A stretch of 64,000 nucleotides of DNA from an uncultured Ruminococcus sp. GTDB lineage: Bacteria; Bacillota; Clostridia; UBA1212. The notes beneath the pieces were generated by a model. That model made no database searches. It saw only the letters and a list, made by a program, of their open reading frames with translations, and had not been told where the DNA came from. The stretch spans positions 1 to 64,000 of the forward strand of contig CADAZX010000004.1 of assembly GCA_902792515.1 (NCBI GenBank), written 5' to 3'. The translations under genes and the position numbers were made by a program. The number at the start of each line of letters is the position of its first letter. Position 1 is the first letter of the stretch. Below are positions 42,248-50,714 of this stretch, in pieces.

Positions 42248-42883
42248 ATGGCACTTTTCGGCAGGATCCTTTTTAAGAAAAAGAACGCGGTTGAGACGTT
42301 CATTGTGGCCGGGCTCGGCAATCCGGGGCCCGAGTACGCGATGACGAGGCATAACTGCGGCTTCAGGGCGATCGATATTCTCGCCGCAAAGCTCGGAATC
42401 GACTTTTCCAAATCGAAGTTTCAGGCCAAATACGGCGAAAAGAAGATGGAAGTCAAAGGCGTAGAGGTGCGCGTGATCCTTATGAAGCCGCAGACGTACA
42501 TGAACAACAGCGGAACGGCTGTTGCGGCTGCCGCGGATTTTTACAAGGTTCCGCTCTCAAACATAATTGTCATTTACGACGACTTCGACGTTTCGCTGGG
42601 CGAGGTCAGAGTACGGGCGGGAGGAAGCCCCGGGTCGCACAACGGTATGGAGTCTGTGACGTCGCACCTCTCCGGGACCGAATTCCCTCGCGTCAGGGTC
42701 GGTATCGGCAGGAAAATGCCGAACGAGGACGTGATCAAATTCGTTCTCGGCAACTTTTCGCCGGAGCAGGAGGAGATTATCGGCGCGTCGCTGAAAAGAG
42801 CGGCCGACGCGGCTTATATGATTATCACAGAAGGCGTCGACAAGGCGATGAACCGGACGAACGGAAAGGCGAAGAACGGCTGA
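42248..42883 (+). CDS. pth: Peptidyl-tRNA hydrolase
   Basis: The 211-residue enzyme recycles tRNA from prematurely released peptidyl-tRNA. Family residues are visible: AGLGNPGPEYAMTRHNCGF with the catalytic His and its Asn, PQTYMNNSG, and YDDFDVSLGEVRVRAGGSPGSHNGM in parts. It carries an N-terminal extension of about 18 residues (MALFGRILFKKKNAVET), somewhat longer than usual. ATG 42248 has GGAG 6 nt upstream; in-frame starts further upstream overlap the promoter. mfd follows, the common Firmicute order pth-mfd. Confidence 0.95.
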   Translation: MALFGRILFKKKNAVETFIVAGLGNPGPEYAMTRHNCGFRAIDILAAKLGIDFSKSKFQAKYGEKKMEVKGVEVRVILMKPQTYMNNSGTAVAAAADFYKVPLSNIIVIYDDFDVSLGEVRVRAGGSPGSHNGMESVTSHLSGTEFPRVRVGIGRKMPNEDVIKFVLGNFSPEQEEIIGASLKRAADAAYMIITEGVDKAMNRTNGKAKNG

Positions 42884-43003
42884 CGCGCCGCCCTGATTAT
42901 TTTAGGTGCGCTATACGGCGGCGCTCTGCTTAAAAGGCGCGTAAGGCGCTCGAAACGGCGGCGCTCTCTGCCGGGAGATTTGCTTCCGGACTGAATTGAT
43001 AAA

Positions 43004-46000
43004 ATGAAACGTGAAGAGTTTCTGAACAAAATAAAGAACTGGGAGAGCTCGGGCAGGTTCGCGCAGGAGGCGGCTGCGGGCGGGCGCATCTCTGTTCACG
43101 CCCTTTCGGGGTCAGGAGCGAGGTATTTCGCGGCCGCCGCGAGAAGGGCAGTGTTCCCGGAAAAGAAACTCGTGTATATAGTTCCGAACGAATTCGCGGC
43201 GAGAAGGGCGTGCGACGACCTGGAGATACTCACGGGCGAGCGGTGCGCGGTCATCGAGCCTTCGGAATACATGTTCTACAACGTGCTCGCGAGAAGCAGA
43301 GACGTGGATTATTCGCGCATGGAGGCGCTGACGGCAGCGGCTTCGGGCGAGTGTACGTGTCTCGTTGTACCCGCGCAGGCGCTCGCGCAGTATACGCTGC
43401 CGAAGTCGGCGTTTGTGAATTGCGATTTCTACCTTAAAGAAGGGGAAAACTACGATATCACCGAGACCTGCGGACGGTTGGCTTCGATGGGTTACGTGCG
43501 TGTGCCCACTGTCGACGGTAAGAGACAGTTCGCGGTGAGAGGCGACATTCTGGACATTTTTCCGACCGACGGGGAGATGCCCTACAGGGTCGAGTTTTAC
43601 GGCGACACAGTTGACCTGATCAAGATTTTCGACCCGGTTACACAGAGGTCGACGAAGCGCGTCGAGTCGCTCAGTGTTCAGCCCGAGAGCGAATTCAGAC
43701 TTGCCGAAAAGAATCTTGACGACATCGAGAGGCGGATTTTCGAGTCGCTTGAGAGGAAGCTGAGCCGCACTGACAGCGAGCGAAAAAAGTCCGAGTACAG
43801 AGAGTATGCGGAGAGGTGCGTGGCGGGAATCAGGTCGGGCGTCGATTTTCCGGGTCAGGACAGGTTTGTGCCGTTTTTGATCGGGAGGGAGCACACGCTC
43901 GAGGAGTTTTTCGGCGACGCGTTCGTTTTCACGGAGGATCCAGCGGCGGTGCTGAACGCCGTCGAGTCGCTCAACGAATCGCACATGGAGCTTTGCGCGA
44001 CTGTCGAGGGGAACGGCTTCGTGCCGGACGAGCTCTACAGCCTGTATATGTCGCCGGATGAGGTTCTGGAGATCCTCGAGAGAACGTCCGCGGTGATGCT
44101 TGAGCCGTACGTGCTGGCGGGCGACGACAGCGAGGACCCGGACAGAAAGAACAGGGGCGGAAAAGGCAAAAGCGCCGGTTTTGACGACTTTGAGGCGTCG
44201 GGCGGAAAGGCCGCGGCGTCCACGAGGTATTCGAGAGGCAGAGAAGGCTTTTTTATAAGGATGAAAACACTCGGCGGCGCGGCCGGGAACGACATTCTCG
44301 TCAAGTCCATGCTGCGCGGCTGGTTCGAGAGCGGCGTCGAGCTCGTGATTTCGTGCGAAAAGAGCGGTAAATTCAAGGGGATCCTTGACGAGCTTTCGCG
44401 CATTGCGGACGAGATGCCCGACGCGGAGTGTCTCGTTTCCGAGCCGCTGATGCAGGGGTTCGAATGCGAATCGATGGGCTTCGCGCTCGCGAGCGAAGGA
44501 ACGTTCTTCTCGGGCGGCAGCGCGGCGCGGAAAAAGTCGGCCAAAAAGGCAAACGTCACGGATCCGAACGTGATCCTGAGCGATATAAAGCCGGGAGACT
44601 ACGTTGTTCACGACGACCACGGAATCGGTATTTTTATGGGTATCGAGACGCGCGAGTTCGAGGGAGTCTCGAAGGATTACGTCGTCGTGAGCTACGCGGA
44701 GGGCGGGAAACTCTACCTGCCGTCGCTGCAGCTCGGGACGCTTCATAAATATATCGGAAATGAAGACCAGGTGCCGCGCATCAGTACGCTGGGCGGCCGC
44801 GACTGGCAGGCGGAAAAGGAAAAGGTCAGGAATTCGCTTCGCGAGTACGTCGAGGAGCTTGCCGTTCTGTACGCGAAAAGGCAGACCATGGAAGGGTACG
44901 CGTTCCCGCGCGACTCGGAGTGGCAGGCGGAGTTCGAGAGAAGGTTCGAGTTCGAGCCGACGGCGGAACAGCTGCAGTGCACGGAGCAGATCAAGCGCGA
45001 CATGGAGGACAAAAAGCCGATGGAGCGGCTTCTGTGCGGCGACGTTGGTTTCGGAAAGACCGAGGTTGCGCTCAGGGCGGCGTTCAAGGCGGTTCTGGGC
45101 GGAAAGCAGGTCGCGATTCTGGTGCCGACGACGGTTCTCGCGCAGCAGCACTACAGGACGGCCTTCGAGAGGTTCAAGGACTTCCCGGTGACCGTTGACT
45201 ATCTGTGCCGGTTCAGGACACCAAAGCAGGTCGACACAATAAAAAAAGAGCTGAAAGAGGGCAAGATCGACATCATCATCGGCACGCACATGCTCGTGGC
45301 CGGCAACGTCGAGTTCAAGGACCTCGGCCTCATCGTGGTCGACGAGGAGCAGCGCTTCGGCGTGATGCAGAAGGAGAAACTCAAGATGCGCTACCCGAGG
45401 GCGGACATGCTTTTCCTGAGCGCGACGCCGATTCCGAGAACGCTCAACATGTCGCTTTCCAAACTTCGCGACATCAGCATCATCACCGAGCCGCCGAAGA
45501 GCAGGAACCCGGTCCAGACGTACGTTATCGAGATGAACGACGAGATCGTGAAGAACGCGATCTACCGCGAGATGGCGCGGCGCGGACAGGTGTTTTTCCT
45601 CTATAACCAGGTAAAAGAGATCAATACGAAATGCGAGGCGCTGAAGCGGCTCGTGCCAGAGGCGCGGATCTGCGTGGCACACGGACAGATGCCGGAGCGG
45701 GAACTCGAGCGCAAGATGATCGACTTTATCGACCGGAAATACGACGTCATGCTCTGCTCCACGATTATCGAGTCTGGACTCGACATACCGAACGCGAATA
45801 CGATCATCGTCGAGAACGGGCACCGCCTCGGTCTTGCGCAGCTCTACCAGATCAGGGGACGTGTCGGCCGCTCCGACGTGCGCGCATACGCTTATATAAC
45901 GTATCCGAAGGGGCTGTCGCTCAATCCGGACGCCACAAGGCGGCTTGAGACCATAAGGGAGTTTACGGAGTTCGGTTCCGGCATAAAGGTTGCGATGCGC

Positions 46001-46624
46001 GACCTGGAGATTAGGGGCGCGGGAACGCTTCTTGGCGAGAGGCAGTCCGGCGACGTCTCGACGATCGGCTACGACCTCTACTGCAGAATGATCAACGATC
46101 TTATAACCGAGACTACAGGCGGAACCGTGAAGGAGGAGGTCGTGGTGACCGTCGACTTCACTGTCAGCTCGTACATTCCCGGCGAGTACGTCAGCGATCC
46201 CGACACCAGAATGGAGCTCTACCGGAAGCTCGCGGCGATCGAAACAGACGCGGATATAGAAGACCTCACGGACGAAATGCTCGACAGGTTCCCCGGGGAG
46301 ATTCCCGACAACATCATCATTCTGATGCACCTCTCGCGGATCAAGGCGCTGGCGGCTTCGTGCGGCATCAAGAGCGTCATCCAGTCGGGCGACAAGATCG
46401 AGCTCGAGGTCGAGACGGCGCACGTTTTCGACGGGAAGATCAAGGACCATTTCAGGGTGCTTTCCGACAACTACCGCGGCCGGTTCAATATCATGGCAGG
46501 CGAAAAGCGGATCTACGCCGAGTACGCGCTGTCGTCCCACAGCGTCACTTACAACCATCTGAAATTGATTAAAGAAGTGGAACTGTTTTTGAAGAGGCTG
46601 AACGGGGACGAGGCAGGGAAATAG
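43004..46624 (+). CDS. mfd: Transcription-repair coupling factor Mfd
   Basis: The 1206-residue ATP-dependent translocase removes RNA polymerase stalled at DNA lesions and recruits UvrA. The domains appear in the usual order. An N-terminal UvrB-like part comes first, then a poorly conserved linker with a low-complexity insertion (residues about 365-410). The RNA polymerase-interacting domain starts at KPGDYVVHDDHGIGIF near 530. The helicase motor carries Walker A GDVGFGKTE near 680, DEEQ near 780, SATPIPRT and QIRGRVGRSD, and a C-terminal UvrA-mimic domain closes the protein. The length is typical. It starts 120 bp after pth, and the gap contains a GGCGGCGCTCT direct repeat. Confidence 0.95.
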   Translation: MKREEFLNKIKNWESSGRFAQEAAAGGRISVHALSGSGARYFAAAARRAVFPEKKLVYIVPNEFAARRACDDLEILTGERCAVIEPSEYMFYNVLARSRDVDYSRMEALTAAASGECTCLVVPAQALAQYTLPKSAFVNCDFYLKEGENYDITETCGRLASMGYVRVPTVDGKRQFAVRGDILDIFPTDGEMPYRVEFYGDTVDLIKIFDPVTQRSTKRVESLSVQPESEFRLAEKNLDDIERRIFESLERKLSRTDSERKKSEYREYAERCVAGIRSGVDFPGQDRFVPFLIGREHTLEEFFGDAFVFTEDPAAVLNAVESLNESHMELCATVEGNGFVPDELYSLYMSPDEVLEILERTSAVMLEPYVLAGDDSEDPDRKNRGGKGKSAGFDDFEASGGKAAASTRYSRGREGFFIRMKTLGGAAGNDILVKSMLRGWFESGVELVISCEKSGKFKGILDELSRIADEMPDAECLVSEPLMQGFECESMGFALASEGTFFSGGSAARKKSAKKANVTDPNVILSDIKPGDYVVHDDHGIGIFMGIETREFEGVSKDYVVVSYAEGGKLYLPSLQLGTLHKYIGNEDQVPRISTLGGRDWQAEKEKVRNSLREYVEELAVLYAKRQTMEGYAFPRDSEWQAEFERRFEFEPTAEQLQCTEQIKRDMEDKKPMERLLCGDVGFGKTEVALRAAFKAVLGGKQVAILVPTTVLAQQHYRTAFERFKDFPVTVDYLCRFRTPKQVDTIKKELKEGKIDIIIGTHMLVAGNVEFKDLGLIVVDEEQRFGVMQKEKLKMRYPRADMLFLSATPIPRTLNMSLSKLRDISIITEPPKSRNPVQTYVIEMNDEIVKNAIYREMARRGQVFFLYNQVKEINTKCEALKRLVPEARICVAHGQMPERELERKMIDFIDRKYDVMLCSTIIESGLDIPNANTIIVENGHRLGLAQLYQIRGRVGRSDVRAYAYITYPKGLSLNPDATRRLETIREFTEFGSGIKVAMRDLEIRGAGTLLGERQSGDVSTIGYDLYCRMINDLITETTGGTVKEEVVVTVDFTVSSYIPGEYVSDPDTRMELYRKLAAIETDADIEDLTDEMLDRFPGEIPDNIIILMHLSRIKALAASCGIKSVIQSGDKIELEVETAHVFDGKIKDHFRVLSDNYRGRFNIMAGEKRIYAEYALSSHSVTYNHLKLIKEVELFLKRLNGDEAGK

Positions 46625-46672
46625 CAGCCGGCGTTAACCACGGAACTGACGGGAAACTGCCTGAGGCTGCCG

Positions 46673-46770
46673 ACCTTTGAAAACCGCCGGAAAACCTTTA
46701 AAACCGCGGGGACCCTTGAAAACCGCGGGGGCCCTTGAAAACCGCGGCGACCCTTGAAAACCGCGGAAAA
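46673..46770. repeat. Tandem repeat, five units of 18-21 bp
   Basis: Units of the form ACCCTTGAAAACCGCGGGG repeat five times after the mfd stop. The first has CCGCCGG and the last CCGCGGAAAAA. It is the 3' untranslated part of the mfd transcript and resembles the arrays at 4.8 and 30.7 kb in placement, though not in sequence. Confidence 0.85.
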
Positions 46771-46812
46771 ACGGGAAATATTATTTTTGCGGAAAAAATC
46801 GAAAAAATCATT

Positions 46813-46847
46813 GAGATGTCAATAAAAACGCTTGACATCTCTTTTTT
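46813..46847 (+). terminator. Terminator of mfd that also forms an operator-like dyad
   Basis: Perfect 10-bp arms GAGATGTCAA (46813-46822) and TTGACATCTC (46832-46841) with a 9-nt loop are followed by TTTTTTG. The right arm contains the -35 box of the next promoter. A second dyad with the same half-sites and spacer lies at 46859-46881. Confidence 0.75.
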
Positions 46848-46881
46848 GTCGTGATATAATGTCAATCGGTTCGGTTGACAT
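46832..46881 (+). promoter_or_regulatory. Consensus promoter of ylxM-ffh with flanking dyads
   Basis: TTGACA (46832-46837) and TATAAT (46855-46860) are both perfect and 17 bp apart. The dyad ATGTCAA-N9-TTGACAT at 46859-46881 covers the start-site region, and an identical core (ATGTCAA-N9-TTGACAT, within 46813-46841) covers the -35. The two centres are about 43 bp apart, roughly four helical turns. Confidence 0.85.
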
Positions 46882-47029
46882 GCCGCCTGCGGAGCGGATG
46901 CCACGGCAAAGTGTTTGCGGCAAAAAGCTTGCCTGGCACGCTTGTATTTAGGGCGGCGGAAACCGGGCCCGCGGAAGCGGCAACGGACCGTCCGGACGGT
47001 TGACAATCGCGGACTTAAGGAAGATCAAA

Positions 47030-47416
47030 ATGAGAGACAAAACGGAACCGGAGAAAAAAACATCTTCGATCGACATCAACCTGCTGCTCGACTTTTACGG
47101 GCCGCTGCTTGCGGAGAGGCAGAGACAGACTGTTGAGATGTACTACGGCGACGATATGACGCTCTCGGAGATCGCGTCGGAGCTCGGAATAAGCAGGCAG
47201 GCGGCGCAGCAGAGCATTCGCAAGGGCTGCGGGCAGCTTGAGGAGTTTGAGAGAAAACTCGGGCTTTGCGGCAGATTTGCGGCGGCTGAGGACACGATCA
47301 GAGAGCTTCGCAGGAGCGCGGAGGTGCTTGCCAACCGGGAGACCGCCGAAAGTGAAGCGGTCAGCGAGGCGGGGCGCGTTTACGAATACCTCGATTCGCT
47401 GGAGAAGCTTATTTGA
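47030..47416 (+). CDS. ylxM: YlxM, signal recognition particle-associated HTH protein
   Basis: The 128-residue protein has a sigma-70 region 4-like helix-turn-helix (MTLSEIASELGISRQAAQQSIRKG, near residues 42-65) preceded by INLLLDFYGPLLAERQRQT, the YlxM signature. YlxM modulates or supports the signal recognition particle in Firmicutes and is almost always encoded before ffh, as here. AAGGAAG 7 nt upstream supports ATG 47030; the in-frame ATG at 47000 lacks such a site. Its C-terminus is longer than usual and helical. The dyads at the promoter raise the possibility of specific regulation. Confidence 0.9.
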   Translation: MRDKTEPEKKTSSIDINLLLDFYGPLLAERQRQTVEMYYGDDMTLSEIASELGISRQAAQQSIRKGCGQLEEFERKLGLCGRFAAAEDTIRELRRSAEVLANRETAESEAVSEAGRVYEYLDSLEKLI

Positions 47417-47524
47417 CCGGTTTGGCACGGGAAGCGGCTGTCCGGCAGGTACGGCAGCTTTTCGCGGAAACTGCAGCTCTGTCCGGAGCACGGAGAAAAT
47501 TACTCGATTTGACGGAGAAACGAA

Positions 47525-48874
47525 ATGATTTTTGGAAATCTGGCATCAAAATTATCTGAAACAATGCGGAAGTTTCGCGGAAAGACCCACGTCACCGAAA
47601 AAGACGTCAAGGATCTTATGCGCGAGGTGCGTATTGCGCTGCTCGAGGCGGATGTCAATTACAAGGTTGTAAAAGATTTTACAAAATCCGTTTCGGAAAA
47701 GGCCGTCGGAACGTCCGTTCTCGAAGGGCTTAACCCGGGCCAGCAGGTCGTAAAGGTAGTCAACGACGAGCTGAAGGAGCTACTCGGCGGCAAAGAGGCC
47801 AAGCTTGACCTCGGCAGAACGCCTCCGAACGTCATTATGATGTGCGGTCTTCAGGGCGCCGGAAAAACGACAGCATCCGCCAAACTCGCTTTGATGCTCA
47901 AGAAGCAGAATAAAAATCCGCTGCTGGTGGCGGCAGACGTCTACAGGCCCGCGGCTGTCAAACAGCTTCAGGTTCTGGGCGGTCAGATACAGGTGCCGGT
48001 ATACGCGGCTCCGGAGGGAACGAATCCGGTAAAGATCGCCGCCGACGCAAAAGAAAAGGCGCTCAGAGGCCTCAACGACGTTGTGATCGTGGATACCGCG
48101 GGACGGCTTGAGATTGACGAACCGCTGATGGAAGAGCTCGAGAAAATCAAGAAGGCCGTGAACCCCTCCGAGATCCTGCTCGTCGTCGACGCGATGACAG
48201 GCCAGAACGCCGCGAACGTCGCGGTGACGTTCAACGAGAGGCTCGATATCACCGGCGTGATACTTTCCAAACTCGACTCTGATACGAGGGGCGGCGCGGC
48301 TCTGTCCGTGGCCCAGATGACCGGAAAGCCGATCAAATTCGCCTCCGTGGGCGAGAAAATGAACGAGTTTGAAGTTTTCCACCCGGACAGAATGGCCGGA
48401 CGAATTCTCGGAATGGGCGACGTGCTCTCGCTTATCGAACAGGCGGAGCAGATGTACGACGAGAAGGAAGCTCGCGAACTCGAGAAGAAGATCCGCCAGC
48501 AGACGTTCACGCTTGACGACTTTCTGCAGCAGCTTAGACAGATCAAAAAAATGGGCGGCATCGGCAAGCTTCTCGGAATGGTTCCCGGAGTTGCCGGCCA
48601 GATTCGCGAGGAGGATATCGACGAGTCGGGCATGGTAAAGACAGAGGCGATCATCTGCTCGATGACGCTGAAAGAACGCCGCAACCCGCAGCTTCTGAAC
48701 GCGAGCCGCAGAAAGAGAATCGCCGCCGGAAGCGGGACGACCGTTCAGGACGTCAACAAGCTCATGCGCCAGTTCGAACAGATGCGCGACATGATGAAGA
48801 AAATGAACAACGGCAGAGGCCCGGGCGGAATGAAAGGCATGGGTGGAGGCATGAAGGGAAGGTTCAGGTTCTAA
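47525..48874 (+). CDS. ffh: Signal recognition particle protein Ffh
   Basis: The 449-residue GTPase delivers ribosomes making membrane proteins to FtsY and the translocon. The N domain is followed by the G domain with [15 protein letters not shown] near residue 106, VDTAGRL near 190 and [14 protein letters not shown] near 245. The C-terminal Met-rich M domain (about 300-435) binds SRP RNA and signal sequences and ends in a Gly/Met-rich tail. The gene lies 108 bp after ylxM and 116 bp before rpsP. FtsY and the SRP RNA gene are not in the window. Confidence 0.96.
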   Translation: MIFGNLASKLSETMRKFRGKTHVTEKDVKDLMREVRIALLEADVNYKVVKDFTKSVSEKAVGTSVLEGLNPGQQVVKVVNDELKELLGGKEAKLDLGRTPPNVIMMCGLQGAGKTTASAKLALMLKKQNKNPLLVAADVYRPAAVKQLQVLGGQIQVPVYAAPEGTNPVKIAADAKEKALRGLNDVVIVDTAGRLEIDEPLMEELEKIKKAVNPSEILLVVDAMTGQNAANVAVTFNERLDITGVILSKLDSDTRGGAALSVAQMTGKPIKFASVGEKMNEFEVFHPDRMAGRILGMGDVLSLIEQAEQMYDEKEARELEKKIRQQTFTLDDFLQQLRQIKKMGGIGKLLGMVPGVAGQIREEDIDESGMVKTEAIICSMTLKERRNPQLLNASRRKRIAAGSGTTVQDVNKLMRQFEQMRDMMKKMNNGRGPGGMKGMGGGMKGRFRF

Positions 48875-48990
48875 ACCTTTACATGATTTACGTACAGAGG
48901 ACGGTCCGGCCGGAAGCGGCTTTACCGAAACGCAGAATACCGGACCTGATAATACAGACAAATTCGCAGCATAGATACGGAGGTGAAAAC

Positions 48991-49227
48991 ATGCTTAAAA
49001 TCAGACTTAGAAGAATAGGTGCCAAGAAGGCTCCTTTCTACAGGATCGTTGTCGCTGAATCCAGATTCGCGAGAGACGGACGTTTCGTGGAAGAGATCGG
49101 TACCTACAATCCGCTGAAGGACCCCGTCGAGGTTAAGATCGACCTCGAGAAGGCTGAAGAGTGGATTAAGAAAGGCGCACAGCCCACTGACAAAGTCAAA
49201 GCTATTATCGAGAAGGCGAAGGCTTGA
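48991..49227 (+). CDS. rpsP: 30S ribosomal protein S16
   Basis: The 78-residue protein is bS16 ([25 protein letters not shown] in parts, then GTYNPLKDP and the closing [12 protein letters not shown]). It binds 16S rRNA early in 30S assembly. GGAGGTGA just upstream fixes ATG 48991; the longer open frame to 48883 has no binding site. It begins the ribosomal part of the operon with khpA and rimM downstream, as in other Firmicutes. Confidence 0.97.
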   Translation: MLKIRLRRIGAKKAPFYRIVVAESRFARDGRFVEEIGTYNPLKDPVEVKIDLEKAEEWIKKGAQPTDKVKAIIEKAKA

Positions 49228-49413
49228 ACGGTTTGAACTTTGACCGTGTGTGACAAAAGGCGGCCCCGGAAAGCTTGAATGTTCGGTTCGGCACGGCGGG
49301 AATTCCGCACTTCGATGTTGCCGCGGCTGCAGATTTTTATGCGGACGCGGCGACAGAAAACCACACATAGGACTTGAATTACTGTTGACCTTATTGAAAG
49401 GAATTGATTTTTT

Positions 49414-49641
49414 ATGAAGGATTTTTTGGAGACGATTGCAAAAATGCTCGTTGACAATCAGGACGCGGTCAAGGTCACCGAAGAGGAGACCGACGAGGGC
49501 ATCTATCTGAGGCTCAGCGTCGCCGATGAGGAAATGGGAAAAGTGATCGGAAAAGACGGCCGCATCGCGAAGGCTATCCGCACCATCATCAGATCCGGTG
49601 CGAAAAACCTTGGAAAGCAGGTCTATATCGACATTGAATAA
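49414..49641 (+). CDS. khpA: KH-domain RNA-binding protein KhpA (YlqC)
   Basis: The 75-residue protein is a single KH domain with the GKDG loop (VIGKDGRIAKAIRTII near residues 46-61). KhpA forms a dimer, or a heterodimer with KhpB, and binds many RNAs in Firmicutes. AAAGGA precedes the ATG. It lies between rpsP and rimM, its usual site. The gap of 186 bp after rpsP holds no gene. Confidence 0.93.
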   Translation: MKDFLETIAKMLVDNQDAVKVTEEETDEGIYLRLSVADEEMGKVIGKDGRIAKAIRTIIRSGAKNLGKQVYIDIE

Positions 49642-49761
49642 TCACGCGGAAAAGCGGGGAATTCCGCTGATCTGAGACTTTTTCATGCGCGGTAGCAAGT
49701 GGTTTGTGCGTGCTTCGCGCGTGCTTCGCGGACCGGACGGCGCGCCGGGTGAGGTGAGACG

Positions 49762-50280
49762 ATGCTTGAGTACTTAACGATCGGAACAATTGTCAACGTT
49801 CACGGCGTGCGCGGAGAGGTCAAGGTGATCCCTGAAACGGACGACCCGAACAGGTTTAAAAAGCTTAAGAAGGTCATACTTGTCTCCGGAGGAGCCCGGA
49901 AAGAAGTTCAGGTGCGCGGGGTCAAGATTTCCAACAAGTTCGTGATTCTCAAACTTGAGGGGATCGACGACAGGGACACCGCCAATCTTTTGCGCGGGAC
50001 CGAGCTGGAAATCGAGAGAAAGGACGCGGTCAGGCTTCCTGAAGGCAGCTATTTCATCGGTGACCTGATCGGCTGCACCGTCGTGGAAGAGGACGGAAAC
50101 GTGCTTGGAAAAGTTAACGACGTCATTCCCGGTGCCGGCTGCGACGTTTACGACGTGTACGACGAAAACGGGAAAAACATAATGATTCCGGCGCTTGCCG
50201 ACGTGATTCTGAAGGTTGACGTCGAGGCTTGCGTTATTACGGTGAGACTGCTTCCGGGGCTTAAGGAAGTGTATTTATAA
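49762..50280 (+). CDS. rimM: 16S rRNA-processing protein RimM
   Basis: The 172-residue protein has the RimM N-terminal beta-barrel (TIGTIVNVHGVRGEVKVIPETDDP in parts) and a PRC-barrel C-domain (GSYFIGDLIGCTVVEEDG, then DVYDVYDENGKNIMIPA). It acts in maturation of the 30S head together with S19. GGTGAGGTGAG lies just upstream. In most Firmicutes trmD and rplS follow directly; here a strong terminator and the convergent acpP gene follow instead. Confidence 0.95.
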   Translation: MLEYLTIGTIVNVHGVRGEVKVIPETDDPNRFKKLKKVILVSGGARKEVQVRGVKISNKFVILKLEGIDDRDTANLLRGTELEIERKDAVRLPEGSYFIGDLIGCTVVEEDGNVLGKVNDVIPGAGCDVYDVYDENGKNIMIPALADVILKVDVEACVITVRLLPGLKEVYL

Positions 50281-50301
50281 GCTTATGAGAGCGGTTTGAG
50301 A

Positions 50302-50348
50302 AAAGCGCAGCGGGGTCCGGCCGAGTGTGGCCGGGCCCCGCTGCGCTT
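50302..50348. terminator. Long bidirectional hairpin between rimM and acpP
   Basis: AAAGCGCAGCGGGGTCCGGCC (in two parts, 50302-50322) pairs with GGCCGGGCCCCGCTGCGCTT (50329-50348) around a 6-nt loop with one G-U. It lies between convergent genes. The terminal T-runs are short, so termination relies on the very stable stem. Confidence 0.8.
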
Positions 50349-50368
50349 CCGCTGGTGTTTAGGGAATA

Positions 50369-50593
50369 TTATTTGAGGGTTTCTAGGTAGGCGACGACGT
50401 CGCCGACGGTTTTGAAGCCGGCGAGCTTTTCGTCGGGGATCATGATGTTGTACTCTTCCTCGATGGTCATGAGGAGCTGGAGGACGTCGAGGGAGTCGGC
50501 CTTGAGGTCCTCTTTGATGCGGGAGTCGGGGGTGATCTCGACGTCCTTGAGTTTAAGCTGTTCGATTAAGAGTTTTTTTACTGATTCAAACAT
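50369..50593 (-). CDS. acpP: Acyl carrier protein
   Basis: The 74-residue acidic protein has the phosphopantetheine attachment motif ADSLD (Ser38 region) and the helices typical of AcpP. It carries growing acyl chains in fatty acid synthesis and hands acyl groups to PlsX, whose gene lies just upstream on the same strand with a gap of 121 bp. AAGGAACG upstream on the minus strand supports the ATG. Confidence 0.96.
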   Translation of the reverse strand: MFESVKKLLIEQLKLKDVEITPDSRIKEDLKADSLDVLQLLMTIEEEYNIMIPDEKLAGFKTVGDVVAYLETLK

Positions 50594-50607
50594 TTTCGTT
50601 CCTTTCC

Positions 50608-50629
50608 GGCCGCGCTGTGCGGCCTTTTT
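50608..50629 (+). terminator. Plus-strand terminator inside the acpP leader
   Basis: GGCCGC (50608-50613) and GCGGCC (50619-50624) around a 5-nt loop are followed by TTTTT on the plus strand. It would stop transcripts running antisense across acpP. Read on the minus strand it is a hairpin just before the acpP ribosome binding site. Confidence 0.6.
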
Positions 50630-50714
50630 CAGTTTGAAGGGGTTTGCTTTTTGTTACGGAGGCGCGGATGCTCATTGACGGGCTGCCCGTGTCCTTTAAT
50701 GAGGGTGACAAGAC

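Larger units (their letters stand above)
46625..47029. other. Intergenic region between mfd and ylxM
   Basis: This 405-bp gap contains the tandem array, the terminator/dyad, the consensus promoter and the second dyad. A 12-bp palindrome CCGTCCGGACGG lies near 46988-46999 in the leader. No gene is supported. Confidence 0.7.

Noticed and set aside
43112..46558. Minus-strand open frame of 1148 codons opposite mfd
   Set aside because: It is fully antisense to a conserved gene, its translation is rich in Arg, His, Leu and Val with no recognisable domain, and such long shadow frames are expected from the codon usage of GC-rich genes.
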